64,000 bases of DNA from a virus. This document shows, in pieces, positions 1-7,065 of this stretch. Position 1 is the stretch's first letter; each line of letters starts with the position of its first letter. The DNA lies in the IMG/VR virus record IMGVR_UViG_3300030117_007605, positions 2,677 through 66,676 of that record, one strand, 5' to 3'. The notes under the pieces are model-generated. The model saw only the letters and a list, made by a program, of their open reading frames with translations. It did not search any database and was not told the origin of the DNA. The translations under genes and the position numbers were made by a program.

Positions 1-189
1 GAAGTGCAAGTAGGCGATATCGTTGAGGTTTCCGTATGGAACGGCGGGCTAATAGATAAGGGCGAAGTCCTCGAAATATTTGAGTTTAATGGGCAACAAG
101 AGTTTACCCTTAAATCTCAAGGGGTTGCACCGGGTGAAGAAGTTGTATTCGGTGAAAGGCATGTAACCCGAATCATTTCAAGAGGTTAG
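1..189 (+). CDS. small hypothetical protein, 5' end probably outside the window
   Basis: The frame is open from the first base; the first possible start inside the window is GTG at 4, which gives 61 residues. The sequence is mostly beta-strand-like and charged, with GDIVEVSVWNGG near the start and FGERHVTRI near the end, a pattern common in small SH3-like barrels. I recognise no named family. It is followed after two bases by an ATG opening a 15-codon frame (192-239), which itself overlaps the next gene, so these tiny genes look translationally coupled. Confidence 0.5.
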   Translation, partial: EVQVGDIVEVSVWNGGLIDKGEVLEIFEFNGQQEFTLKSQGVAPGEEVVFGERHVTRIISRG

Positions 190-235
190 AGATGAGTAGA
201 GTAAAGAGTAAAGATATCCGAGGGTTAAAAAGAAT

Positions 236-412
236 ATGATTAAACGTACCGGAATCATTAAGGTTTCCCAGGAAGGAACGGCGCAAGAAATAGTTATGAG
301 ATTCTCAGGGGTTAGACTAGGTAAGGTAGAAAGTAGAGAGATTCCACTACGTTATAAACCTACCCATTATGTCAATATTTACAAAGGCTTAAACACTATA
401 ATAAATAAATGA
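236..412 (+). CDS. small basic hypothetical protein (58 aa)
   Basis: The ATG at 236 overlaps the stop of the 15-codon frame 192-239 (ATGA), an arrangement typical of coupled phage genes. The 58-residue product is rich in Arg and Lys (MIKRTGIIKVSQEG at the start, ESREIPLRYKPTHYVNIYKG in the second half) and has no membrane segment. No family is recognised. The overlap and the protein-like composition support a real gene; its small size keeps confidence moderate. Confidence 0.45.
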   Translation: MIKRTGIIKVSQEGTAQEIVMRFSGVRLGKVESREIPLRYKPTHYVNIYKGLNTIINK

Positions 413-635
413 AATGATTATATACACTTAGCTCTATATTCCCCTATAACGCAATAAAGTCGGTAAGTTAGGGTGAGCATAGGGTAAGTTATTAAAAGCC
501 TGTTAAATCAATAGGTTAGGGCTTTGGCTAGGTTGTTGGTAAGTAGGTGTAATCATAGGGATATATAGGACATCTACAATCCTTATAGATTATATAGGGT
601 TAGGTTAGAGTTTATCCCTACTAGGAGTACAGAAT
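413..635 (+). other. non-coding TAGG/TTAGG-rich spacer
   Basis: No convincing reading frame is present. The top strand is unusually rich in TAGG, TTAGG and TTAGGG words. One possible hairpin pairs AAAGCC near 498 with GGCTTT near 530. I looked for a tRNA cloverleaf and saw none. It may hold regulatory signals for the small membrane protein gene that follows. Confidence 0.4.
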
Positions 636-818
636 ATGTTAGAAGCTATTGTTTTTATTGGGTTATTTATGGCTATCATGGCGCTGATAGATGGTGCTTT
701 CAATGGCTTTGCATTTGTTAGTACCCTAGCAATCGGGTGCTTTACCTTTATTTTCAATGCGTTAGGGTTCATCTTAGGACTAGGTGTGCTTATCTATGCG
801 TTATCATTGATGATTTAG
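636..818 (+). CDS. small two-helix membrane protein
   Basis: A 60-residue protein starts at ATG 636, with a good AGGAG ribosome site at 621-625. Two hydrophobic stretches (about residues 3-17 and 26-58) carry few charges, so it should sit in the inner membrane as a hairpin or a pair of helices. Small proteins of this kind in phages are sometimes holins or superinfection-exclusion factors, but nothing here picks one role. It stands alone between two non-coding stretches. Confidence 0.6.
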   Translation: MLEAIVFIGLFMAIMALIDGAFNGFAFVSTLAIGCFTFIFNALGFILGLGVLIYALSLMI

Positions 819-930
819 GGATCCTTTAGCAACCTAACTACAATGCGTATAATAGCGTTTTCATTAAGTTTTCTCTAGAGTGAGATAAAAAAATGATTTC
901 GCTAACTTACGCAGGTTGTTAAGTTTGCTA

Positions 931-942
931 AGGGGTACCCCT
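931..942. repeat. perfect 12-base palindrome
   Basis: AGGGGTACCCCT is its own reverse complement and stands out as GC-rich in an AT-rich non-coding region. It could be an operator for a dimeric protein. Confidence 0.4.
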
Positions 943-1070
943 ACCCCCCCGTATCCTATAGGGATTTGTCGGAATATACTTAACTTAATGATATTAGTGT
1001 GTTACAATGGCGCTTAGGTACACAAACAACACGCCGGTATTTTTTGGAGATTTGGATTTTATTAGGGGAA

Positions 1071-1092
1071 CTTAGGTAAGACTTAGGCAAGT
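1071..1092 (+). repeat. two tandem 11-base CTTAGG units
   Basis: CTTAGGTAAGA is followed directly by CTTAGGCAAGT. Further CTTAGG words lie nearby at about 1013 and 1118. The array is too short to call an iteron origin. Confidence 0.4.
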
Positions 1093-1099
1093 ATAAGGT

Positions 1100-1112
1100 C
1101 TACTTATTATAT
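1100..1112 (+). promoter_or_regulatory. CTAnTTAT motif (putative late promoter), copy 1
   Basis: The 13-mer CTACTTATTATAT lies 20 bases before ATG 1133. The identical 13-mer occurs at 3123-3135 and, on the other strand, at 10343-10355. Between motif and start is an AGGGG Shine-Dalgarno sequence, so a transcript from here would carry a short leader. Confidence 0.45.
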
Positions 1113-1132
1113 CTAAGCTTAGGGGATTCTGA

Positions 1133-2059
1133 ATGAAACTTATAATAGAGAACTGGCGTGATTACCTTACTGAAAGCAAAGCTGAGACATTACATCTTAT
1201 TGCGCAACCTTATGAACTTACTAAAGATTATTTGACATTTGATGAGTTGCTTACTGACCTTAAGGGCGAATTCAAAATTGAAGCGGGTAGGGGTGTATTT
1301 GACTTACCTGAAGTTAAAGAAAGATTGCTGAGTAACCTTAAGTCTCGCATAAATTTCGGTCGGTTATTGCCTTTCTTTATGGGTCAACCTTATCCAAAAG
1401 AAGTTGAATTAAAAGACCGTCCTAAAACGAAAGGTGTTATTATTGGCGTCCCAGTTTTTCTCAAAAATCCGATGCCTGAAGGTGTGCCTTCCAAAACTGC
1501 AAGGTTTGCTCAGAGCAGGGGCAAAAAAGGTCATGGTGCTTTAGATATTGTTGGCAAAGAAGGTCTTCCAGTTTATGCTGCTGGTGCAGGGAAAGTTGTT
1601 AGTGTTACCCACACCTCAACTTGGATGAAAAGCGCCAAGCGTATTGCAAAATACTGGTTAGGACAGGAAGGCGAATTTGCTGATTGGTTCCGAAGCAAAG
1701 TTAATCTTAAAAACATAACCCTTGATGTTGATGGGTGGGAATATCTTCGCGGTATTTTACTTAGAGGCGGTGATCCCAAAAACAATATATTCCGCAATGC
1801 GCCTGGAAATGCCAATTATAAAGCAGGCGCTTATTTGAATATTCAACATAATAAGTTCTTTGGTGGAACCATTATAACAAAGTATATGCACCTTAATGAA
1901 ATTGTTGTTTCAAAAGGCGCTTTTGTTCAAACCGGGCAGATCATTGGCAAAAGCGGAAATACATCGGTTGTAACTTCCCGTGATCACTTGCATTATGCTG
2001 TATTTGATGAGGGTAAAAGGGTTGATCCTGAATTGTATACTGTTGGCTTAAAGCGATAG
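1133..2059 (+). CDS. M23-type peptidase with predicted capsid-targeting leader
   Basis: This 308-residue protein carries the zinc ligands of the M23 (lysostaphin/LytM) endopeptidase family: H134-x3-D138 in KGHGALDIVG and the H285-L-H287 pair, with H253 in KYMHL also in place. M23 enzymes cut peptide cross-links in peptidoglycan. Residues 1-14, MKLIIENWRDYLTE, match the leader seen on several neighbours and end in L-T-E, the kind of site used by T4-type prohead proteases. I infer packaging in the head and delivery to the host envelope, though a tail-associated lysin is also possible. An insertion of about 80 residues (160-240) splits the catalytic domain. AGGGG at 1120-1125 supports the start. 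Confidence 0.85.
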   Translation: MKLIIENWRDYLTESKAETLHLIAQPYELTKDYLTFDELLTDLKGEFKIEAGRGVFDLPEVKERLLSNLKSRINFGRLLPFFMGQPYPKEVELKDRPKTKGVIIGVPVFLKNPMPEGVPSKTARFAQSRGKKGHGALDIVGKEGLPVYAAGAGKVVSVTHTSTWMKSAKRIAKYWLGQEGEFADWFRSKVNLKNITLDVDGWEYLRGILLRGGDPKNNIFRNAPGNANYKAGAYLNIQHNKFFGGTIITKYMHLNEIVVSKGAFVQTGQIIGKSGNTSVVTSRDHLHYAVFDEGKRVDPELYTVGLKR

Positions 2060-2070
2060 ATTCATTCTAC

Positions 2071-2412
2071 TTATTCCTCTGAGGAGTCAATCAAATATTG
2101 GATTGCTGCTTCTAAGAATTCAATGTTATCTTTGAAATAACCTAACCCTACATTACAATTATTGCATAATAAACCTCGCACTTTTCCGGTTGAATGGCAA
2201 TGATCTACTTTCCATCCACCTATACCTCGTGGTTCATTTGTCCCGCATATCTTACATTTATTATTTTGGCTCTCCAACATTCTATCATAATCATCGGTAG
2301 TTATGCCATATTTGCGGGTTAGTTGTTTAGATTTAATCTCGTTCTTGTTTAAACGGTTATACAATTTGCGTCTATTCTTTCTGCGCTCTGCCCGTGCGTC
2401 GTAATTACTCAT
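2071..2412 (-). CDS. HNH / endonuclease VII-like nuclease
   Basis: The 113-residue product has the layout of recombination endonuclease VII-type HNH proteins: C53-x2-C56, the catalytic VDHCH box (D70, H71, H73), and C83-x2-C86 in LLCNNCNVGLGYF. These bind zinc and cut DNA. Free-standing copies in phages are often homing endonucleases. It is inserted against the direction of its neighbours, between two leader-tagged genes, which fits a mobile gene. Upstream on its own strand TATAAT lies six bases before the ATG and no Shine-Dalgarno sequence is seen. Confidence 0.88.
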   Translation of the reverse strand: MSNYDARAERRKNRRKLYNRLNKNEIKSKQLTRKYGITTDDYDRMLESQNNKCKICGTNEPRGIGGWKVDHCHSTGKVRGLLCNNCNVGLGYFKDNIEFLEAAIQYLIDSSEE

Positions 2413-2418
2413 GGTTCT

Positions 2419-2424
2419 ATTATA
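2419..2424 (-). promoter_or_regulatory. -10-like TATAAT six bases before an ATG
   Basis: On the minus strand TATAAT is followed by AGAACC and then the ATG of the HNH gene (2412). A start site about six bases after the box would put the mRNA end at or next to the ATG. No clear TTGACA lies upstream. Confidence 0.4.
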
Positions 2425-2502
2425 CCAAACCTAAAAATTTTCTTAATCGCGCTTCGCGCTCATTCAAAAAAAACCGCGCCCCCATTTTCTCAGATTTTAA
2501 CA

Positions 2503-2515
2503 CTATTTACTATAT
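2503..2515 (+). promoter_or_regulatory. CTAnTTAT-like motif (putative late promoter), copy 2
   Basis: CTATTTACTATAT differs from the copy before 1133 at two positions. It ends 19 bases before ATG 2535, with AGGAG in between. Confidence 0.4.
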
Positions 2516-2534
2516 CGCAATTAGGAGCATATAA

Positions 2535-3056
2535 ATGAAAGAGTTATTAAAGGAATGGAAACAGTTTATTAACGAGGGTGAGCGCGGTGATCGAATTCGC
2601 TCAATTGCAGATAAAGTTGCGCGAGCATCTGATGCAGAGCTTACTAAGATGGCTGGTGATCAACTTGTAAGCTGCAAAGATCGTTCAAATTACCTTGACA
2701 ACCCAAACAGTGGTTACCAAAAAATGGTTAATGAATATGTTAGAGCCATGATGTCGGGTGACAGCGCACTGGCTTCCGGTAAGTTGAGAATGATTGGGGA
2801 GTTTGTTAAGGAACTTTACTGTAATCCTCAGCCGGAAGTTGATGCAAAAGGCATTGCTGATGAGTTTCTTGGTTTATTAATGGGGACTGTTGCTGGTATC
2901 AAAAGCGCAGAAAGAGGTTCCTGTGTTGCGCCAACTATTCAAGGCATTGTACCTGATAAAGTTAGTGCCGCTGTAAAGATTGTAATTGAGGAAAGTATAG
3001 ATATGATTATGGCAGTTGGCAAAGGGGCTTACAAGTGCCCCATAAAGAAAAAATAA
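2535..3056 (+). CDS. leader-tagged hypothetical protein, predicted head cargo
   Basis: The 173-residue protein begins MKELLKEWKQFINE, which aligns without gaps to the leaders at 1133 and 11109 (W at 8, basic residue at 9, aromatic at 11, Glu at 14) and ends in an I-N-E cleavage-type site. The rest is largely helical and contains three well-spaced cysteines (SCKDRS, LYCNPQ, GSCVAP). No family is recognised. A Shine-Dalgarno AGGAG sits seven bases before the ATG, and a strong terminator follows, so it is probably a one-gene unit. Confidence 0.7.
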   Translation: MKELLKEWKQFINEGERGDRIRSIADKVARASDAELTKMAGDQLVSCKDRSNYLDNPNSGYQKMVNEYVRAMMSGDSALASGKLRMIGEFVKELYCNPQPEVDAKGIADEFLGLLMGTVAGIKSAERGSCVAPTIQGIVPDKVSAAVKIVIEESIDMIMAVGKGAYKCPIKKK

Positions 3057-3073
3057 GTTTTTAAACTCTATTT

Positions 3074-3108
3074 TACCCCCGTAGCAAAAACTGCGGGGGT
3101 ATTTTTTT
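3074..3108 (+). terminator. intrinsic terminator after 2535-3056
   Basis: TACCCCCG and CGGGGGTA form the core of a stem of about 11 pairs (one G-T pair) around a CAAAAA loop, followed at once by a run of seven T. This is a textbook rho-independent terminator. Confidence 0.92.
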
Positions 3109-3122
3109 GAGATTTTGTTTTA

Positions 3123-3135
3123 CTACTTATTATAT
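3123..3135 (+). promoter_or_regulatory. CTAnTTAT motif abutting a start codon, copy 3
   Basis: CTACTTATTATAT is identical to the copy before 1133, but its last two bases are the AT of the next gene's ATG (3134). No Shine-Dalgarno sequence is present, so a transcript started from this motif would be leaderless. Confidence 0.45.
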
Positions 3136-3928
3136 GCGAATTACCATAGACAAATTAAAACAAATCATAAATGAGGAAGTCAAAAACCTGAGCAAACAGC
3201 CACCTGCTGATGCTTCAAGAAAAGCTGCTGTCTCAGAAAGACAAGAACGTGGATTATTAGCTGCTATTAATGAGTATGCATCAATTGATAATCCGATCTC
3301 TGTTCAAGCCGGTCCAACAACAATTGAAAATGTGCAATCATCTTATAAAGTTGAAGGCTGCAATAAATTTGGGTGTGAAATGTATACAGATGTCGTCTTT
3401 GTTACAAATGGTGGTGAGATCAAAGTTTCATGTAAGGGAACCTCAGCCCCCTCTATTGCTGGCGGTGGACTTCTTGGTGCTAAGGCTCTGATCCCAGATA
3501 TCATTCCAAACTTCTTAGAAGCTGCTGAAAAATGGTATTTGGATAATGGTTATAAAGAAGGGGATTTAATTCCTGATTTATATGGTAAATTAAACGATTC
3601 CGATAAAAAGCTCGCTGTCGTTGGTACATTAGAAATTGGTGGACCAATTGATTATATGTATGTTGGACCAATGGATGTTGAACACACATTTGAAGATAAC
3701 CTATTAAAATTGAATGGTGATTTAATTGAAGCTTATGAATATGCTGATAACCACGATATTTATTTCAGGATTCGCAAGCGTCGTAATGACCAGCCTTTTG
3801 CCCCTGGTGAAAAAGACCGTCACGGTTATCCAATTATTTTAGGGCGTTCTCCAAGCAAGGGCGACACTGGACGAAGAGTTGTTTTTGTGAATAAAGTCCC
3901 AAAAACCAGAGATATTGTTGAATTTTAA
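3134..3928 (+). CDS. leader-tagged hypothetical protein (264 aa), predicted head cargo
   Basis: I place the start at ATG 3134 rather than at the upstream TTG (3107), because 3107 lies inside the terminator's T-run and because the product then begins MRITIDKLKQIINE, ending in an I-N-E site like the other leaders. It lacks the Trp of the main form and is a variant class. Residues after about 40 contain beta-rich segments with a close Cys pair (EGCNKFGCEMY) and an ISCKG-like Cys later. No family is recognised. The start codon has no Shine-Dalgarno sequence; the CTAnTTAT motif directly abuts it. Confidence 0.7.
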   Translation: MRITIDKLKQIINEEVKNLSKQPPADASRKAAVSERQERGLLAAINEYASIDNPISVQAGPTTIENVQSSYKVEGCNKFGCEMYTDVVFVTNGGEIKVSCKGTSAPSIAGGGLLGAKALIPDIIPNFLEAAEKWYLDNGYKEGDLIPDLYGKLNDSDKKLAVVGTLEIGGPIDYMYVGPMDVEHTFEDNLLKLNGDLIEAYEYADNHDIYFRIRKRRNDQPFAPGEKDRHGYPIILGRSPSKGDTGRRVVFVNKVPKTRDIVEF

Positions 3929-3941
3929 GGAAAAACTACAA

Positions 3942-4571
3942 ATGTCAGAATACGAACAACACCTAGCTAATATATTATCTGCTATAGAATATGAATTCCC
4001 AGACTTTAAGATCGTTGATAAACGTGAATCAAAGCTTATGCGTTTGCTATCTAAGTTATTGTTTTTTAATAAAAATTTTATGTCTCGTTATATCACTGTT
4101 ATTGGGAATACTGTTTATGTTCCTACAAAAGAGTGGGTTAAAGAAGATGCTTATAGAGCTTTATCAGTCTTTTGTCATGAATGGGTTCACATGAAAGACA
4201 ATAAGTCTTTGAAATTATTATTTAAATTGCTATATCTCTCACCCCAAATTTTTTCGTTCCTCGCCATACTCGGATTTTGGAACCCTTTATGGTTCTTATT
4301 TTTGATTTGCCTGCTGCCTGTGCCTTCACCAACCCGCTCTGAACTTGAGATGCGCGGATATGCTGTGACTATGGCTGTTAATTGGTGGTTGTTAGAGAAA
4401 AAGCCTAACTATGAATGGTATTCTAAGCAATTTACTTCTTCAGCTTATTACTGGATGGATCCTTTTAAGAAAGATGTGCTTAAAGATCTTAAAAAGGAGT
4501 TTGAGCGTATCCAAAAGCAAGAATTAAGAGATCATGAAAAACAGATTCTTGAAATTTTGATTGGTGAATAG
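3942..4571 (+). CDS. membrane-anchored HExxH metallopeptidase-like protein
   Basis: The start is placed at ATG 3942, 13 bases after the previous stop and preceded by AAGGA; an in-frame TTG at 3915 is less likely. The product is 209 residues. H79-E80-x2-H83 in FCHEWVHMKD is a zinc peptidase motif, and Glu in SELEMRGYA (residues 134-136) is a plausible third ligand. Between them lies a very hydrophobic hairpin (about residues 100-127), so the enzyme should be embedded in the inner membrane. The substrate is unknown. It has no capsid leader, unlike the genes on both sides. Confidence 0.7.
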   Translation: MSEYEQHLANILSAIEYEFPDFKIVDKRESKLMRLLSKLLFFNKNFMSRYITVIGNTVYVPTKEWVKEDAYRALSVFCHEWVHMKDNKSLKLLFKLLYLSPQIFSFLAILGFWNPLWFLFLICLLPVPSPTRSELEMRGYAVTMAVNWWLLEKKPNYEWYSKQFTSSAYYWMDPFKKDVLKDLKKEFERIQKQELRDHEKQILEILIGE

Positions 4572-4582
4572 CTATTTATATC
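4572..4582 (+). promoter_or_regulatory. CTAnTTAT motif abutting a start codon, copy 4
   Basis: CTATTTATATC runs straight into ATG 4583, with the same 11-base distance from its C to the ATG as in copies 3 and 7 and no Shine-Dalgarno sequence. Read on the other strand it contains TATAAATA, the T4 late promoter core, so an antisense promoter is the alternative reading. Confidence 0.4.
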
Positions 4583-5245
4583 ATGAAAGAAATCCTAACA
4601 GAATGGCGAAATTATTTGGTAAAAGAAGAGAAAGATGACCCTTTAAAAGAGTTGGCACTTTTTTTATCTGATGAGCTTAAAGAAAGTGGAATCGCTGCGA
4701 GTCCCTCAGTATTGCTGAAAGTTTTGAAGCTAATAGACCCAACAATTCTTAATAAAATTGAAATATTAATTTATAAACAAATACAAAGTTTAAAGTACAT
4801 TTTTAAAACCAAGCCCGTTCTTATTTTGTTAAAAAAAGCTGGATTTGCTAGAAAATTAGCTCAAGGCAGTTATAATGCCGCAGCAGGAACTTTATCAACT
4901 ATATTTTCATTGGTTTTTATTATTTTTGAAGCCGCTCAAATGTTCGGACCTGTTTTTTATCAACAGTTTATCGATCCCAGTGCTCGTTTTAATATCTCAT
5001 TAAAAAGATTAAGAGAGGCAGAAAGAGATTTAAAAGTTTTAGGTCCTGATAGGTTTAAGAAAAAGTATGCAGGTGACGAAATGGCTAAACTTGCTGCTGA
5101 TTTTATGACTGCTGGATTTCAAGTTGAAAGAATTAGAGAGTTAAGACCTGAACTTTATAAGTTAGTTTCAGAAGAGGCTGGTGGTTTTGACAGTTTAATG
5201 GCTAGTCTTCGTAGATTGATTTTTGCATCTGAAAGTTTAGATTAA
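4583..5245 (+). CDS. leader-tagged membrane-active hypothetical protein, predicted head cargo
   Basis: The 220-residue protein opens with MKEILTEWRNYLVKE, one residue longer than the neighbouring leaders but with the same Trp-Arg and Tyr-Leu pattern and a V-K-E cleavage-type end. A helical region follows, then one clear hydrophobic segment (about residues 108-128, with SLVFIIFEAAQMFGPVF), then a charged helical tail. If delivered with the DNA it could insert in the host membrane. No family is recognised. Confidence 0.65.
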   Translation: MKEILTEWRNYLVKEEKDDPLKELALFLSDELKESGIAASPSVLLKVLKLIDPTILNKIEILIYKQIQSLKYIFKTKPVLILLKKAGFARKLAQGSYNAAAGTLSTIFSLVFIIFEAAQMFGPVFYQQFIDPSARFNISLKRLREAERDLKVLGPDRFKKKYAGDEMAKLAADFMTAGFQVERIRELRPELYKLVSEEAGGFDSLMASLRRLIFASESLD

Positions 5246-5247
5246 TT

Positions 5248-5304
5248 TAAGGTTCCATAAAGAGGAATGGTATTAAAATAATTAAATACGTTCGGTGAAC
5301 CTTA
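5248..5304. repeat. 8-base inverted repeat between convergent genes
   Basis: TAAGGTTC (5248-5255) and GAACCTTA (5297-5304) are exact reverse complements about 41 bases apart, bracketing the gap between two converging genes. There is no T-run, so a terminator role is only possible. Confidence 0.35.
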
Positions 5305-5592
5305 GACTCTTGTGTCTTTAAAGGCTAATTCAGCGCGAAGTTTATCTTCCATGTATTTTTGTTTCATAGTTTGTAAGCCTTCGTCAATTTTATCGAGTGC
5401 TTTTTCAAGTTTTTCTTGGTTTTCTTCGGCTAGTTCTTTATTTTTCTTTACTACCTCAACAACATTTTTATTTAAATCATCATAACGAGATTGAAAGTTT
5501 CCTTTCATTGTATGATTGCTGATAAGTAAAGATAGTGTCCACATACCAAGTATGCCGTATTCAACTAATCCATTTAATGATCCAGCGTCCAT
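5302..5592 (-). CDS. small protein with N-terminal membrane helix and coiled coil
   Basis: The 96-residue product has a hydrophobic helix at residues 8-25 (LVEYGILGMWTLSLLIS) and then a long charged coiled coil (about 40-85, ending KQKYMEDKLRAEL). GGAGG eight bases before the ATG supports the start. This outline is shared by BhlA-type holins and by small spanin-like or membrane-tether proteins, but no conserved motif decides. It is divergent from the lipoprotein pair that follows. Confidence 0.6.
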   Translation of the reverse strand: MDAGSLNGLVEYGILGMWTLSLLISNHTMKGNFQSRYDDLNKNVVEVVKKNKELAEENQEKLEKALDKIDEGLQTMKQKYMEDKLRAELAFKDTRV

Positions 5593-5648
5593 TCATGTAT
5601 CCTCCTATAAAACGAACAAAGTAATTAGTTTTGTAGTTCATATATAAA

Positions 5649-5660
5649 CTAGTTATTTGT
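5649..5660 (+). promoter_or_regulatory. CTAnTTAT motif abutting a start codon, copy 5
   Basis: CTAGTTATTTGT lies directly before ATG 5661 (12 bases from its C) and no Shine-Dalgarno sequence is seen. It overlaps the short palindrome AACTAGTT. Confidence 0.35.
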
Positions 5661-6446
5661 ATGAGAATTATTACAAAAATCACATCAATTTTACTTATTT
5701 TTGTTTTTTTGGCGACCACACCAGCGATTGTATTAGGATCGCAGGGACAATTACTTCAAGCTGAACCAAGTAAAGTTGCTATGCAAGCGATTGGACTTGC
5801 CAAACATTACTATGCCCAAGGCAGATTTGAAAAAGCTGCTGAATTATTTATGGAAGCATACAAATTAGACTCTCGTGTTGAGTTTATGTTTAATGCTGCT
5901 AGAGCATATCAAAGAGCCATTGAACTATCGAAAGCAAAAGATTTATTTAATCGTTGTGTTAAAACAAAAGGAGCTTCAGCCGTTGTAAAACAAAAAGCTT
6001 CAATTTATCTTCGTGAAATCCAGAATATGGAAAGAGCTTTATCTAAAGCAAAAAATGAGGGTAAAAAGAAAGCAGTTAAAGTTGTGGTAAAACCGAAGCC
6101 CAAGCCAAAAAAGAAAGTTGTTCTTAAAAAGTCTACTTGGAAACAGACTAGTGGTGCCATCTCTTTAGCTGGTGCTGCTTTAGCAGGTGTTGCTGGCGGT
6201 TGGCTTTTGATTACTTCTTATGAGTTGTCTAAAAATGCTGATGATAAGGCTGCTGATCTAGATATTGGCTTTGATGAGTATCAGCAGGATAAAGATAAAG
6301 CTGAAATGTATAATGTTCTTGGCTGGTCTTTATCAGGTATCGCTATCGCTGGCGCTGTGTTTGGTTTTTGGGGTTTATCCTCTGATAATTCGAAGGTCAG
6401 TCTCGCACCTACTGGAAATGGTGCTACCCTTATGGTGAGATTCTAA
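5661..6446 (+). CDS. secreted TPR protein of deltaproteobacterial type
   Basis: The 261-residue protein has a signal peptide (about 1-26), a tetratricopeptide region (about 45-115; YAQGRFEKAAELFMEAYKLD followed by a second helix pair), a Lys/Pro-rich linker (about 133-160), and two hydrophobic helices (about 165-188 and 222-240). The tail ends in a beta-like APTGNGATLMVRF segment. The same architecture and ending are common in cell-envelope proteins of Myxococcota and relatives. TPR domains bind partner proteins. The gene overlaps nothing but is only one base from the next lipoprotein gene, so the two form a unit. It looks acquired from a host. Confidence 0.75.
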   Translation: MRIITKITSILLIFVFLATTPAIVLGSQGQLLQAEPSKVAMQAIGLAKHYYAQGRFEKAAELFMEAYKLDSRVEFMFNAARAYQRAIELSKAKDLFNRCVKTKGASAVVKQKASIYLREIQNMERALSKAKNEGKKKAVKVVVKPKPKPKKKVVLKKSTWKQTSGAISLAGAALAGVAGGWLLITSYELSKNADDKAADLDIGFDEYQQDKDKAEMYNVLGWSLSGIAIAGAVFGFWGLSSDNSKVSLAPTGNGATLMVRF

Positions 6447-6447
6447 T

Positions 6448-7065
6448 ATGAGAAAATTTATTATTTTATTTTTTATCCTGTTCGCAGGTTGTGTAGATCG
6501 TCCTTACGACGAGGCTTACTTTGTTGGTGAAGGCGAAGATGTGTTTGAACCCGACGAGGATATCATTGAGCCTGAAGAAGACATCGAAGAAGATGTTGTC
6601 GAGGATACATACGAGCCTGAAGAGGATGTCGTAGAAGATGTTATTGAACCAGAAGAAGATATTGAACGGGACACTGCTTGGGAGTTTGATGCTATAGAAG
6701 AAGATGTTGTTTTAGTTGACGCCGATGATGAGGATACTTGGGTTGATACTTTTGTTCCAGAGGACACTTGGCAACCAGAGGATACATACGTTCCACAAGA
6801 TACTTGGCAACCTCCGCAGGATACTTGGACGCCGCCACAAGACACCTATGTTCCACCCAAGGACACATATCAACCTCCGCAAGACACCAACAAGCCAGAG
6901 GATACAAAACCACCATTAGGACCGGGAGAGTGTCCAAAGGATTGTAAAACTTGGTTTGATGGTTGCAACACCTGTCAGTGTAATGATGGTAAGATCGGCG
7001 GCTGCACTAAGATGGGCTGTCCAACCAAGAAAGAACCATACTGCAAAAAGCTACACGGCACTTAA
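6448..7065 (+). CDS. acidic-linker lipoprotein with pacifastin-like Cys-rich end
   Basis: The signal peptide ends in the lipobox FAGC, so the 205-residue protein should be a lipoprotein. A long linker of Glu/Asp-Val-Pro repeats (about 28-90) passes into repeats of the DTWQPPQDTW kind (about 95-150). The last 45 residues contain C162-x10-C173-N-T-C176-Q-C178-x2-G-x4-C186-T-x3-C191, the pacifastin (LCMII) protease-inhibitor pattern, plus C166 and C199. I infer a surface-displayed knot that may inhibit a serine protease. Such lipoproteins are typical of deltaproteobacteria. The stop overlaps the stop of the converging transporter gene by four bases. Confidence 0.75.
   Translation: MRKFIILFFILFAGCVDRPYDEAYFVGEGEDVFEPDEDIIEPEEDIEEDVVEDTYEPEEDVVEDVIEPEEDIERDTAWEFDAIEEDVVLVDADDEDTWVDTFVPEDTWQPEDTYVPQDTWQPPQDTWTPPQDTYVPPKDTYQPPQDTNKPEDTKPPLGPGECPKDCKTWFDGCNTCQCNDGKIGGCTKMGCPTKKEPYCKKLHGT

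Larger units (their letters stand above)
819..1132 (+). other. 314-base non-coding region with palindrome, tandem repeat and promoter-like motif
   Basis: No gene is seen. The region holds a perfect 12-base palindrome AGGGGTACCCCT at 931-942 next to a run of seven C, two tandem near-copies of an 11-base unit beginning CTTAGG at 1071-1092, and the 13-mer CTACTTATTATAT at 1100-1112 just before the M23 peptidase gene. Together these suggest a control region (operator, promoter, perhaps replication), but function cannot be read from sequence alone. Confidence 0.45.

Noticed and set aside
413-635. tRNA or other structured RNA in the spacer
   Set aside because: No cloverleaf, anticodon arm or CCA end could be built; the one hairpin is short.
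3107-3133. TTG start for the gene beginning at 3134
   Set aside because: It falls in the T-run of a strong terminator, and ATG 3134 restores the leader form shared with neighbours.
4572-4582. T4-type late promoter TATAAATA on the minus strand
   Set aside because: It would transcribe against the nearest genes. The consistent distance and orientation of the other CTAnTTAT copies favour the plus-strand reading, though the antisense option is kept as a test.
5302-5592. Holin assignment for the coiled-coil membrane protein
   Set aside because: One membrane helix plus a coiled coil is compatible with BhlA-type holins but also with many other proteins, and no lysis partner is adjacent.
6516-6845. 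Ser/Thr-rich open frame on the minus strand
   Set aside because: It is the reverse of the repetitive acidic linker in the lipoprotein gene 6448-7065. The forward frame has a signal peptide, lipobox and Cys knot.
6540-6900. CRISPR-like or mobile repeat array
   Set aside because: The repetition is codon-level repetition of acidic and Pro/Thr units in a lipoprotein stalk, with no constant spacer structure.
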